Below are positions 22,975-36,140 of a stretch of DNA of 64,000 nt, piece after piece. Numbering within the stretch: position 1 is the stretch's first letter; each line of letters opens with the position of its first letter. The position numbers were made by a program, and so were the translations under genes. The stretch is from Polytrichum commune (Eukaryota > Streptophyta > Polytrichopsida > Polytrichales > Polytrichaceae). The notes under the pieces are model-generated. The model made no database searches and was not told the DNA's origin. It saw only the letters and a list, made by a program, of their open reading frames with translations. The stretch spans positions 186,001 through 250,000 of the forward strand of contig OX485806.1 of NCBI GenBank assembly GCA_950295325.1, in the 5' to 3' direction.

Positions 22975-23332
22975 TTATATTTAGTGTCACCAATTCTAAT
23001 TGTCATACTCAAAACTAATTGTAAACCGCAGTGTAGTGTCAGCACGACGGAATGCTATACGAAGATTATTTTGTCGATCCTTGTAAAACATTTGGGGGGT
23101 CATAGATTTACAATTATAGTCGCTTACCAAGTAATTTTACATCCTAATTTCAATCATCCATGACTCTATTTTATCACAGGTTGCGGACATGAGAAGGTAG
23201 GGATTTGGCCAATGGATGAACTCATCCATCATCCATAACAATATTTGGTCACTTGTTCACAAGAAGCACCATCCGAAAGTTACCATAGTGACATTGAACA
23301 CCATATGACACTAAATGTCATATTTAGTGTAG
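22975..23332. mobile_element. MITE (CTACACTAAATATGATAT family), copy 2
   Basis: The right end, CACTAAATGTCATATTTAGTGTAG, is clear. The left end is worn (TATATTTAGTGTCACCAA). The interior aligns along most of its length with copy 3 (44940-46252), including GGATGAACTCATCCATCATCC. It lies about 750 bp upstream of the TIR-NB-LRR start codon. Confidence 0.75.
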
Positions 23333-23490
23333 CTCTGCAGTTGCGATCTCTGGGGGCAGGCAAGGTAGCCTTGTCGTGGGACATATTATTTCCTTTGTGC
23401 CCAGTGATTTTCCTTGGTGTCAACAATGGTATTCCCTTCAATTATTGATTTTTTCATACAAAAGACTCGTGTGCAACGCATCTCACATAG

Positions 23491-23872
23491 GTTGTGGATG
23501 TGAAGTTTTATGGTTCTTGGAGTAACACTCTGATCAGTGTAGCACGAAGAACACACGTTCCAGTTACAAGAAAGCGCTTGGTCTTCCATTTCGAGTGCGA
23601 AGATGACATGAAGAATTGTCGTGGCAATGCTATGGTCAGTGATATGAGCTTTTAAATCACCCTGAGAGAGTGGATGTGTAAGGACTTCCTGTTCAAATGT
23701 AGTGAAATGGATGGTAATTGGCCTGGAAGACTTATGTGTTTCGAACTTTCTGGCTCCAAATGATCCAGTGGCAGCTGAGGGCAGTGTAGATTTGGAGGTG
23801 CAACACAGTGAGGAGGAAGTATTGAAGGAGTTTGTGCAGCCTGGTGTACCTAGGACATGGCCAGGGCTCTAA
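23491..23872 (+). pseudogene. Exon-like open island, unknown protein
   Basis: Following an acceptor-like ...CACATAG, a frame runs from 23491 (beginning VVDVKFYGSWSN) to a TAA at 23653. A second frame, overlapping it within a T-run, continues to a TAA at 23870-23872 and ends EFVQPGVPRTWPGL. Its amino-acid texture looks coding (RKRLVFHFECEDD; EEEVLKEF), and the two frames would join by a single-base shift or a very short intron. I do not recognise the protein. It may be the last exon of a decayed gene. Confidence 0.35.
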
Positions 23873-24081
23873 ACATGTAATGTCCGAAAGAGTTAGGAAT
23901 TTTGGCTTGTACTATACCATTGCACATGGGGACGTTATTAGTGTAGTTAGAGAATGGTGTAAGCTAGTGTAACCTGCTTATTGTGCAGAAAGTTTTTTCA
24001 CACCACTGTATGTAGTTTGATTCAAACAGGAATCGAAGACAGCTACCTACTCATTCTGAAGACTGTAGGAATCTATATCTA

Positions 24082-27000
24082 ATGGAAATGTCTGCTGCTC
24101 CTGTCGGTGGAGTAGCAACATGGAAGACTCGTGGATATGACGTGTTTATAAATCACCGGGGGCCGGACGTGAAGAAGACATTTGTGGCTCATCTCTATGC
24201 TGCTCTGAGCAGTTGGGGAATTCGACCATTTCTGGATGCAAAGGACATTGGGTATGCGGTGCCGGTTTTTGAAGAAATTGACAAAGCACTGAAAGGTGCT
24301 TGTGTTCACGTGGCCATCTTTTCCAAGGGGTATGCAGAGTCTATACATTGTCTGGACGAGTTGTGTGCGATGTTGAATGGTAAGGGACGGATAATTCCCG
24401 TATTTTATGAAGTGGAGGCAAGAAACCTGCGAAGACCCGAGGATGGGCCATACAAGGAGGCCTTTGAAAAGCACCGAAAGCGTGGGAGGACAGAGAAGAT
24501 CCCGATATGGAAGGAAGCTCTTCACAAAGTTGCTGATTACAGGGCTTTTCGAATGGATGAAGTGAATGGGTGAGAGTCTCTCTGTTGTTGATGTTTCTTC
24601 AGTATGTGCTCATATTAATTACCACAAGTGATGAAAAGTTTCATGTTGTCGTCCAGGACCTCCCCTTCAGAAGAGTAGAACTTAAACTGCCTTCCACGAT
24701 TACAGGGTAGAATTTACGCAACGGTTAGCCCCAATAAGTTGCATATATTGACACAAATTCATAATGTATATGTTGCTGCAACTTATCTTATGGCCACTTG
24801 CCTTGATTCCACAGGCTGATGAGGCATCAGATTGTGTTTGTTGGTGTTTGTGGACTCCAGAAATGAGCACGAACTGATAAGTAGGATCGTGGTGGAAGTT
24901 CGAAATGCACTGCCCCCTGATTTGCTACCAGGAAGACGAATCGGGTTGGAGAAGTCCATAAAGGATGTGGTGGAGACACTTGAGAGTGTGAGTGTTATAG
25001 GTCTAGTTGGGATGGGCGGTGTTGGCAAGACGACCCTTGGCATGGAAGTATATAACTACTTTGTGTCATGTCAACGTTTTGATCGTTATTGTTTTGTAAA
25101 GGATGTGCGGTCAAGTCAGACTTCCGTGTTGCAGAATAATGTTCTACGTGATTTAGGCATTGGGTTGGAGTCGCACTGTAACGATCAGCGTGATTATACA
25201 CGCAGATTACGTGGTGCTTTGAAGGATTGGAGTGTGTTGGTCATTGTTGATGATATAAGTGACGCAGATCAATTCAAAGCTCTTATCCCTGAGATTAATG
25301 AGCTTGGATTGAAGTCTCGGATTGTGATCACATCACGGGCACGGGATGTGTTGAAGGATGCGATGAAAACTCTACCTGCGTCCTCCAAGGCTGTGTATGA
25401 CGTGAAAACGTTGGACAAATCTTACTCACGGCGTCTTTTCAACATCCATGCATTTAGGAGTGAGACACCAAGCGAAGGCTTTGTTGAATTGGCAGAGACC
25501 ATTTCAGACGCTTGTGAGGGACTTCCATTGGCTCTTACAGTGACGGGCAGTTACTTGTTTGAGGAGATGGATAAGGAAATATGGTTGGAATCAGTGAAAA
25601 TGCTAAAAGAGAATGGGGACATTATGGACAAGCTGCGAATCTGTTATGATGGGTTGCCCACAGATGGGGACAGGGCAATGTTCCGAGATATTGCATGCAT
25701 GCTAATCGGCGTGAAGCGAGAAGTAGCAATGAGAATTTGGAAATCGTGTAGAAATTGTGGTTGCAGTTGTTTGAAAACTCCAGCCTCATCGTTACGGAAT
25801 CTGATAGACAGGTCACTGGTAAAATTGGACAAGGATGACAAATTGAGAATGCATGATGTGCTTCGTGACATGGGAAGAGAAATAGTAGAGACGGATGGTA
25901 AGAAGGAAGGGCGACAACCAGCAAAAAAGTGGACACACTTGTGGGATCCGGCGATAGCCGAGAAAGAATTGAGGCGTGGGAAGGTAAGTGTCAAGGTATC
26001 ATGATTTCTGACTGCAGATTTGACTTGGTAGTTTACGGACAAGTGAGGGAGGATTATGTGAGACCAGCCTACCACAAATTTAGATCAAAAGAGACAAAAG
26101 TATTCAGGATCTTGTGCTCGACATACAGATACGACAGGCATCTGCTTTCTTGTTGGTTTGTTTGGAGTTTAGTCTAGTCCTGCAATGTAGAGAAGCTCTC
26201 CAATGAGTACTGTGGGGCCTGTAGGAGGGTATATTTGTCGTGGATTGATTTCTACATTGTTGAGGGATTTTGATGTTATGTTTTGACATTCTGTGTGGGA
26301 AATGAATAAGATGTGGAATGAAGTTGATTGATGTGCATTATATCGTGTGTAGGTGAATACCAAGACTCGGGGGATCTGTTTAACAGTATATGATCAAGGT
26401 TTTGATTATTTCTTTCAGAAATCTAGTCTATCTTGTGAAGCCAGTAAATTGGGAGGAATGCAGGAGTTGCACTTGCTTAGACTGGATGGTTGCAATGTGG
26501 TGCACGATGACTTCTCTAGTTGGTCCCAACAACTAAGATGGCTCCAATGGAGGCGCAGCCGATTGACAAGTCTTCCTCCGCAGTGGAATTTGCCACACCT
26601 GGTTGTCCTGGATCTCAGCTTGAGTTGGGAACTCATATGTCTTTGGGAGAAGAATGTCTATGTCATGGTAAGTCTTACTGAATTTTTTCCAACTAAAATG
26701 ATTGGATGAAGTTAAAATTGAAATTTAGCATTTAGCATTTTTGTTGTAATGGTTATCATTCTTAGTAGGCCGAGTTTGATTCTAGTTGTTATCATCCACC
26801 CACCAAGGCAGTTGCCCAAGAGATATCGGTGTTCACATTGATTTCATTTTTACCTTCCCAGGTGAATTTGACACACCTCGTTGTATTGGACCTGGAGGGT
26901 TGTCAAAACCTGAATTGTCTTTGGGAGAATGATGCCAATATTCAGGTAAAAGAGTTTTTTTTGTTTTGTAATGGATTAGTGACACATAAATATAAATCCT

Positions 27001-30000
27001 TATTTATTTTGAAACTTTCTACTTTGTAGACAAGTTTAAATATTGTGGTCAATATTGATTTCCAATTGTTATGGAATAATGGGGTGCCACATCTTGAAAG
27101 TAGACATGCCAAGCTGCCATGGTGCGTGACTTGGCGACTTGCCATGACGTATACATGGCATGGTGTGATGGGCATTTGATGACCATGTTTATAGGTCCAC
27201 ACGTTCATAAGACCAAATTATGGAAAATGTCAAAATAACATTGTTGTAGGAGTTGGAGTATGTATGGCATATGGTACATAATGATCAATTAACAACCAAA
27301 AGAGTGGGTTTTATCAAATGTGGACTAGTTTATTATGGACTGTGGACTCATTTACATTGGGAAGAGGACCATGGTATGTTTGCATACTTTTAAGGATGAT
27401 GGTTTCAGGTCTAAACAATTGCTTGTTATTGTGGCTTCTGAGGAATAGACAACTTGGAAATAAATAATAAGATTTATAGGAATTAAAGCTTCAAAGACCA
27501 TTGATGGCATAAAACATATGAGTCAAAGAATAAACAAATTTTCTCTAGTTACTTGAACTAGTATTTAATTAAGGTAATGTTTCACAAATGGAGAATATGC
27601 TTACATTTTGATTATGACATGTGTTCTTGTAGCTCCCGCGGCTCGAAGTGTTGAAATTGAAGTCGTGCAACAACTTGTTTGGACTTCCGAATAATTTTGG
27701 CATGAGTCTTCCAAAATTGAAGAGATTGGAAATGAATAGGTGTCAGAATTTGAAGACGCTACCGAACTCTATTGGTCTCTTGACGGAATTAGAACACTTG
27801 GATCTAAGTCATTGTTACGAAATGATTACCTTACCAAATACCTTTGGGGGTTTGGTAGGCCTAGAAACAATGGATTTATATTACTGCTATAAGCTAAAGG
27901 AAATGCCAATGGAATCGGGAAGATTGGTCAACCGTGAAGAACCTGATGTTGGGCTCAAGAAGTTGAAGAAGTTAGGAATGGTACGAGTAGGAGTGTGGCC
28001 CCTTCCAACGGACCTTGGGTTGCTCACATCCCTCACCTCATTATCCATGAAAATTCCTAGAGATGGTGTCCCTGCGGGATTTTACAGACTAAAATCATTG
28101 ACTCATCTATCTGTACGTTGTGGTGGAGATTTCTCCATGCGATTAAGGGATTCTTTAGGAGCGTTTACCGCTTTACAATCTCTTCTGATAAATGGGGTGG
28201 AGGCGATGTCCTACATCCCCCAAAGTCTGGGGGAGCTGAAGTGTTTGCGGCAAGTGCAAATCCAACTTTGCTGTGATTTGTTGATTATTGAAGCATTGCC
28301 ACAGTGCTTGGAGCACCTAGACCTAGAGGGTTGTTGTAATCTCATTGAGATTCCATTCTTAATGCCAATGAAATCATTGGTGCACTTGAACTTGGAGGAT
28401 TGCAAACAATTGAGGCATATACACGGCTTGGAACGCCTCACCACCTTGGTGTTCATCAATCTGGTTGGTTGTGTTTCCATAGTGGATCATGGAGTTAATG
28501 TTAATAAGGACAATAAAGCATTGCGCATATGTGATTTGAGGGATAGCAAACTTGGCGTGGCATACAACAATGGATGGTTGGAGGTAAGGCTTCTATCCCT
28601 TAAGTTTTGTTTTGGTGTTTTTCTTGATATTGAACCCCTAAATAGGATGGTGGCAGGTCTTGGGTGCCAATTCCATTAAGTGTGTTGATTTTCTAGTTTT
28701 ATGTAGACAAGAAATAATTAGAATTGTTACATTCACCGGAACCCACCGTGGCCAAATGATAAATATTGTCTCCTCTTCTTCTATAGCAATCCATAATTGC
28801 TATGAATATAGTACTTATTTTCCTTAAATTTAAGGTTTGGGTGTCAACCTATTTTATGGAAATATATTTGTTTATAAAGAGATTGGACCAAATCTCATGG
28901 ATTTGTGGAGAATTCCCATCTTATGGTATAAATGTAGAGTTTTATAATTCATAATGGTTTAACTCTTGAACATACAAAAGGGGTTGCCTACTAACTTGGG
29001 AAGGTTTTATGCAATATGTAGTACCCATTAATTGCACATGTGATTGTATTTTTGTTTCTTTTGAAGTATGTTGGGAAGTTTGTAGGCAATTTTAGTAAGT
29101 AAAAATGTGCTATGAATTGTTTATAAATACATGTGATCAAGAACATATAGGTGGATATTTGGTGAGTCAAGATATTAGTTCTTAAGAATAACTAAAGGTG
29201 TGATCATTATTCATCTTTATTTGATGAGTAGGCTCATGAAATAACATTCCTCATCTTTTGTTGAACTTGTAATGTAGTGAGAATATGATCAATTGGACTT
29301 CAATATTTTGAGTTTTAAATTTCTATCTTTTTTTGTGGAAAATAACATTTTCAATAAGGATACAATATGCGTTGTTGTACTTAACATCCCAAACCTCTAG
29401 AGACCCCAGTTGACATAGAGGTGGATTTGAAATATTCAAACACAACCATGGATCTCTCACTTCATCATGGATTATTAATATGTGAAGGAGACATGTGTAG
29501 TCACATACATGTAGTGCATACGTCTTATAGTAATTGGCCATGATATTTGAGGCTTGCTACATACAATATTCTTGTTGTGGAGAGATTCATGAAAGCGTAT
29601 GATAAATAAGGGAATGAAGAACATATGAGAAATGGAAGTTTTTGCAGGATGAACCTTATGCACAAGTGATCATCTGTGAGGGGGATAGATTTCCATCATT
29701 CCTTCCAAATGGTGTAATGGCCAGGTGTTCTGCTAGAGACCAACTCCTGGTAGCAGAGGCAACCATTTCGAGGAAGGCAGAGTGCATTGTCATCACGTGC
29801 TGCGCAACATCCGCATTCATAAACTCCATTGATCGTCCACCTACCATGAGGTTGTGTGTATTTAGGGGTGGCGAGTTGGTTGAGGAATCTAATTTTTTTC
29901 TCAGATCTCCTAAATCTTTGACAAGTCAACGGGTTACATATTGCGTTACATTGAGGAGGAAGCACCGTGTTGTGAAGGCAATACAACCCGGAGACAGACT

Positions 30001-30199
30001 TCTTGCGTTCCTTGATTGGGGTAAGTTATTACCGTTGGCTATCTCTATGTCGGAGGCAAATGTTTGTGTTGTCACTATAAGAAACCCGCGTTTTTGGGGT
30101 CGTTTTGGGGAAACGAGTGATGTCTTCCGAGATGTCACTATGTTCGGCAATAAACGCCCACAAAATTGCAGATTTTATTGGACGTTGCGTGAAACATGA
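24082..30199 (+). CDS. TIR-NB-LRR immune receptor, interrupted in its last exon by a CACTA transposon
   Basis: Intracellular immune receptor whose TIR domain is expected to cleave NAD+ when the receptor oligomerises. Exons: 24082-24569, 24831-25983, 26353-26667, 26862-26945, 27633-28583 and 29648 onward. All have GT-AG ends and their phases agree. Exon 1 holds the TIR domain (YDVFINHRG; catalytic Glu93 in CLDELC). Exon 2 holds NB-ARC: P-loop GMGGVGKTT about residue 223, LVIVDDI, SRIVITSRA, GLPLAL and MHD about residue 503. Exons 3-5 hold leucine-rich repeats (residues 548-997). Exon 6 encodes a beta-rich post-LRR domain. At 30072 a CACTA element splits codon 1139. The current frame continues 41 residues into the element and stops at 30199 (1180 residues). 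No other lesion is seen. The original 3' end is at 42471-42737. Confidence 0.92.
30070..30072. repeat. Left TGT target-site duplication of CACTA element B
   Basis: TGT directly precedes CACTATAAGAAA and is repeated directly after the right end at 42470-42472. Three-base duplications are characteristic of CACTA elements. Confidence 0.93.
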
Positions 30200-31166
30200 C
30201 AGATCATGGGCCAGGACATGGCGATGTCAGGAAGGATAGCCATGTTCTTGTGGATGTCATTTAAAACATGCTGACGTCCTGCGTCGGGCCGTTTGTAAGG
30301 CCGCTAACGCCACGTCATCCCCACAGGTCTATCCACGGCATGTATAAAGTTGCAGCGGGCAGACTTAAAGTGCTGCCCGGGAAAAAAAGGTTGGAGAATG
30401 TTCAACTATGTGTGGTTGGCTATAAAAGACAAACTTGTTCCCAAAAATTTGAGGGAATGCCACATAAATTTCTCATAGTGCATCAATATGGTTATTGGCA
30501 TGCATGTTATTCTCCCGAATTCCGTTCAAATATTTGTAGCGGATGAGCCAAAAAACACGGGGGTGGTTGAGTCATTCTCTAATTGCCATAAGGTAGACAT
30601 GCGGGACCACAATTGCATACCGTAGGTTCATATATAGCTGGTTCAACACATGTTAGCCGAATAATTAATTAAAGTGGAAAAATGCCCTTTGGATTAAAAT
30701 AGAAAAATTATGAAATTTCAAGTTTTGCTACAAAAGGAATGTTTTCTCATTCACTTGTTTATAATTTAGTTTGTCATATGTTGATTTTGATTTCAAAGGA
30801 TTTCAAAGGTTATATATTTGTACATTTAGACACGAGGAAATCAAGGGAAGACTTTTGCAAGCAAAATATGGCACTTCATTGCTCTCACAATTCCAAAAAT
30901 ACATGCGCCAAACGTGGGAGTGGCCACGTTGGATCTCGTGGCCACATTCCACATATAGACGAGCAACTGCTACTGGAAAATCTTAGTGCCTAGAAAATTA
31001 TGACCATCCGTCTGTTTGAACACAAAGGACGTCTCCGCGGACACCCGAGTAGACATCAGCCTTGACAGTCGGTTCCTCTCCAGCAAGGCGTCCCTTGTGA
31101 CGCAACCTTATACATTGCATGCCATGTGTGATGTGACGTTGCTGTAGGTGCTTTGGGTTGTAACCA
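30200..31166. promoter_or_regulatory. Left subterminal region of CACTA element B
   Basis: No gene. It contains several GACGTC/GATGTC motifs (about 30128-30320) and a hairpin-prone GGGCAGACTTAAAGTGCTGCCC near 30360. It is the likely site of transposase-complex binding and contains the 3' end of tnp2. Confidence 0.5.
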
Positions 31167-34100
31167 CTAATACTGTGTTCCTTCGTTTTCTTCTTCCCCA
31201 CGAACATCCAATGAGGCTGGGATGTGCATGCCGCCGTCCGTTGCGGGCTCTCTAGTGGGCTCTACATCTTGCATTTGTGGTTGTAAACCCACAAAGTCAG
31301 CATCGTGGCCGACATCGATTATGCGTGGTAAGGTCTGGTTGGTTTGTAGTTGCCCACGTCTACCCCTCACGTCCGTGCGACATACAACCTTCCATCCTGG
31401 CCTCGTCGGGTCATTGGAGAAAAAAACTTGTTGACAATGCAATGGAAATGCAAAAAAGTTTGAGTGCACTTTGCCATCCATGCGGTTGAAGTTTGCAACG
31501 GTGAAACCATATTGATCCCGTGTGATGTTAGGGTGTCGAGGATCTGCACTTGGGCGAACCCAATCGCACACTAGCACAGTGGTGCAATGATTTCGGTAGT
31601 CTAGCTCCAAGATCTCTTCGATGTAGCCCACATACTCCTCGGTTGTCTCTATGGGTCGCCCATTTCTCAAGCCCCATGGTATTTGTCGTGTAAATGAGGC
31701 CACCACACATGAATCGCGCGTGACGAGGCCACCCTCAGCACCTCGTACTCGGAAGTGCATGCCAAATGCATACATTTTCCGGTGTGAGATTGCATATCGC
31801 TCGGGAGATTGCGCGTATTGCGCAACATCGACGTCCACAACTTCGCCGGAGGAACGCTGACGTGACAGACGCGACGTCAACCATGTTGCAAAGGGAGGAA
31901 GATCGTGTAGTTCCAACGGATACCGCACTGCCAAAGTTGGATGCCGGCGGCGACACATTTTCCGAAAGGCCTCCCTCTCTTTCCAACGCGAAACTCTAGC
32001 TGCCATAAACTCCCTGCACAAGGTTGTGTGCCATTAAATTGTGGTTAGAAATGGCCCTTGCATGTATATAAAGGTGATGCAAAAGTGTGATGGCCATCAT
32101 CTGCAATATCACATGTGACGCGTATATCTCAAAAAGAATGTCATTTGGGACATCATGTCCAACACATCCTCATGCACTGCTGCATGTCACAGTTGACATG
32201 ACACATGTATTTTGCATTGGGTGACAGTATATATCATCGAGGCTTGAAGTAAAGTAAGTATGGGTTCCACTAACTCTCTGCAACGCTCCAATGACGACGC
32301 ATTGTCCAAAACAAAAGCGTGCGCATAGTTGCGGAATTCGTCGGACATCTTTCGCTTTTGTTGTGAGTTGCAACGGAGAATCTCATCGTTCATGGTTACA
32401 TCCTCTTCAGCGTCCCATACACGATGTGTAGTTCCTCTGTACTTATGCATGTACTCCGTGCAAAAACCAAGCGTGTCGTCCATTTGATAACCTTCCGCTA
32501 TGCTACCCTCCGGATGTGCAAATGTTCGAACGTAATCTTTCAACGTTTTCATGTACCGTTCTATGGGATATATCCATCGACAATGCACTGGACCGCACGT
32601 GTACAACTGCTCCACCAAATGGACGGGAAGATGCGTCATGACATTCATAAATGTGGGAGGGAACTCCTTCTCCATGACGCACGTCACCATCACCACATCC
32701 AACATTGTGCCCTCCTTGTCGCCTCTCTTCACCTCCTTGGCGCATAGTCTCTGAAACACTCTACTCAGTTTGATAATAGCTACGTGCACGCTTTCATCCA
32801 ATATGTTGCGTATAGCCACTGGAAGAATCTGGAAGACATGTATTTAGAAAGTCAGAGAACGATTGTGTCGCGCCCCCCTGGACATCAGACAGAACATCTA
32901 GGAGCGTCATGAAGAACATGGAGTGCGAGAACAGTTTGAAGATAACGTCCCCCAGGATGTTGACGCGTCAACCATGTTTTGAATGAGGTCTCAGTAGACA
33001 TCATGCGGTGTGTGCCTATACTCCTATGACACATTGATACATTGTATTACAACATTGACATCCCCGAGGGTGTCCTTCTTGACTTGCCTGTTGCATGAGA
33101 ACATGGTAGTCGTGCGTTTTCATGTACTGCAATTTCCCATCCGCTAGGCGCTTGTGAATGCTACCCACGTAGTTTGTGGGAGTGCGAATATTGGAGACGA
33201 TTCCAACAAACTCCGCGCGTTCATGTGGCCTAAAAACATAGGGAGCGTGCGGCATATAGTACCCATCCTGTGGCCGCCGTGGGGGTTGCAACCATATCTC
33301 TTCGCGTATTCCCAGGTCCTCCGCGTCGACCCTGCTTCCAAGACTATCATTCATTCCAAACAATGTCTTCAACAAGTTCTCGCACAAATTCTTCTCACAA
33401 TGCATAACATCGAGGATGTGACGCTCTAGCAGGTGATGCACAAGACACATGGGCAATTTCAGACACATTGCCAGCACTTTCATGGACACATGCATGCCTC
33501 GTCTATCCGTATGAGCAAAGCTGGTAATCATCATGGCCTGAAGCGTCAGGTCAGATGTCTTGGTGGACATCATTACAAACTACGTGACTAAGACGGACGT
33601 CGCGATGTCCACTTCAACATCTGTGGACAGGATGTGCAAACATTAATTGTTATACGGGAATCACCTACCAGTATTCCAGCTCGAACAACGCACTAAGTCT
33701 TTTGACGCCTGTGACATGCATAGGATCGTTGGGTCCGTTCTCTCTCCCTCCCATCTGTAGGTATGAATCGCGCCAAGCTGCGTATCGAATGATATCATCC
33801 CCCGACATCGGTTTTGGCCTAGGACGTTCCTCTTCCTCCCCATTGAATCTCCTATTCCGGCGATACGGGTGGTGACGGGGTAAATAACGACGAATGCCGC
33901 CGTAAACAATTTTGGTGCCCCTAATGCTCCGATTTGGAAGCATGTCTCCGGTTTTTGCCATCCTCGCATCGGTGTTTGGTCCACAACAAGGGCACCCTTT
34001 GTAGCCCTTACAAGTAAGACCAGAAATGAGGCCGAAAGCGGAAAAATCGGAAATGGTTCACATAAGTATGGCACGCAAAGTAAAAGTGCGACTCCCTTGT

Positions 34101-35422
34101 GGTTGGGAGAAATCTAAAGCCTCAACACCATACCAAAGCTCTTGTAGCTCGTTCAAAAGCGGTCGTATAAACACATCAATGTTTGAAGAGGACGGCGACT
34201 TCTTCCCGGAAATCAATATACACAACGAGATAAAAAACTTTTTGGTCACCAACCATGGCTCGAAATTATAAATCAAAATCAATACCGGCCACGTCGACCA
34301 GTTGGTGTTGTTTAGTTTAAAAGGATTCACTCCGTCCAAAGCGAGAGCCAGTCTCATGTTCCTATCGTCACGCCCAAAGTTGCCAAACGCGACGTCATTG
34401 TTGATATGCTTCCATGCATGGCTGTCAACCACAGAACGCATGATGTCATCACTGCTGACGTGTTTGGTGTGACCTGTCAATAGACGCGCTATCTCAGACG
34501 AGCGCCACATCCATCTCAACCTAGGAATTAGGGGAAAGTGACGGATTACTCTTGCAGGAATGTTGTTGCTGCCATCCAGCCATCGTCGCGCCGTGCACTT
34601 GGGACATAAATCATGATTTGCATATTCTTCGTCATATAGAATACAACCATTGGGGCATGCATGGATATTGTTGTAGGTCAATCCAAGTCGACGGATGCTC
34701 TTCCGAGCCGCATAATGAGTTTTGGGCAACTTGTTGGGCATTGGTAATAAGTCTCCAGACAAAAATCGGAACAACTCATCGGTAAATGTATTGCTCACAC
34801 GGAACACCGAGCACATGTTCATTATGATGATCGTGGCGGACACAACACTCATTTTTGAATCCGGGTACACTGGAGTCGTGGCTTCCGTATACAAACCATC
34901 CAATTCATCTTCGATGTCGCCGTCTTCCTCGTTCTCCATATGCAAACGTCCTTCAGCTACGGCCTCTTCGTGGAGTGCATCCCCTCTGCCCAGTGCCTCC
35001 AGCACCTGACGTTCAACTTCATGGAATTCATCCAGGAGGGGTGGGGGAAGTGCCCCGTTGTCGGCGTCCACGGGTTCAGGTAATGTGTTCGAAGGGATGT
35101 CTTCTACAACGTCGTTGTCACAACAGACGTCTTCCACCCACATTCCAGACGGTGGATATCCATCGACGGGGTCACCGCCTAGTAAAGACGTGGTTAGAAA
35201 TGGATCACGGCCAACTGCCGCGTGGTGTTGCCGTATAACTTGTATGGTTTTTCTGCGTCCACCCTTGCAGTCTTTGCAAGGACATCTAAATGTGTGCACA
35301 TTGTTCTCTGTCGCCACGCGGAGCTCCGTGTGAAGTATAAAATCCCCTATTGGCACGTGACGAAGTGTGCGTCCATCGTCCGTCAAACGAATGGTTGCAC
35401 CACGACGCACAGCCGAACCCAT
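31167..35422 (-). pseudogene. CACTA tnp2 (TNPD-like) transposase with a premature stop
   Basis: Catalytic transposase of element B. From the ATG at 35422, the N-terminal Cys/His segment (CPCKDCK...H) is followed by a tnp2 core in which GCILY, CPKC and RFPLIPRL-like motifs can be read. The core continues through TCKGYKGCPCCG and HILDVMHCEKN (about 33.4 kb). A DUF4218-like exon (32828 to about 32280; FPPTFMNVMTHLPVHLVEQ) and a DUF4216-like exon (about 32011-31167; YIEEILELDY) end it. At 34058-34060, where the family has Trp (ILM-W-TISDF), the codon is TGA, and the frame is open in phase on both sides. That limits the product to 454 residues. The 32829-33087 intron starts with GC. Two other junctions were not resolved. 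Confidence 0.88.
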
Positions 35423-36140
35423 GTTGCGTGTCCCGAATTGGAAGATGTTACCTCACCGGGCCGATGTTACACACCCTGCAGCGCTTCCGCAAGGTCTCCG
35501 CGTGGTCGTGTTGCGCATGAGCATTGATATAAACAGAGGACACCATTCGTTGACACTATGCGGAGTGTCTCTTCCAGGGTGGATGTCACTGAGAATGTCC
35601 ATGGGGACATTGCTGTTGATCTGTCGGCGTCAATTGTGACATCTTCCTGGACACCATTCGTTGACACTATGCGGAGTGTCTCTTCCAGGGTGGATGTCAC
35701 TGAGAATGTCCATGGGGACATTGCTGTTGATCTGTCGGTGTCAATTGTGACATCTTCCTGGACACCAAAATGAAGGTCACACACTACACGGCAGTGTGTT
35801 CCATACACACCCACGTGAGGGATTTGACTGCTGCAGAACATCGAAACCACAATGGTCACGTCGATGACCTGGATCTTTCATTCCCGCACACAATGGGGAG
35901 CGCACAGTGTTCGAATTAAGCACATGTCGCATTGGGTGTCTTACATGACGTCCAAGAAAACACTGGTATCTACGACGCCAGTAAAAAAACAATGTAACTG
36001 ACATTTTCCCACGTGTCCCAGAGGGTATTCCAGGCAGTGGATGCCCCAGAGGACCCTGAGAAGGCTCGCCGACATTCTCTAAACCCTAAGTGTTGCGGCT
36101 TCACCTTTGTACGCTCATTGCTTGAACATCCCTTAGCAGC
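35423..36140. promoter_or_regulatory. Divergent promoter region between tnp2 and tnpA-like genes
   Basis: The 718 bp between the two start codons must hold both promoters. It includes a 110-bp tandem duplication (35540-35759) and many GTGTCC/GGACAT-type words. No clear TATA box was assigned. Confidence 0.55.
35540..35759. repeat. 110-bp tandem duplication in the CACTA divergent promoter
   Basis: Copies at 35540-35649 and 35650-35759 start GACACCATTCGTTGACACTA and differ at about one base (CGGCGTC against CGGTGTC). A third copy starts (GACACCA) and then diverges. The near identity shows the duplication is recent. Confidence 0.95.
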
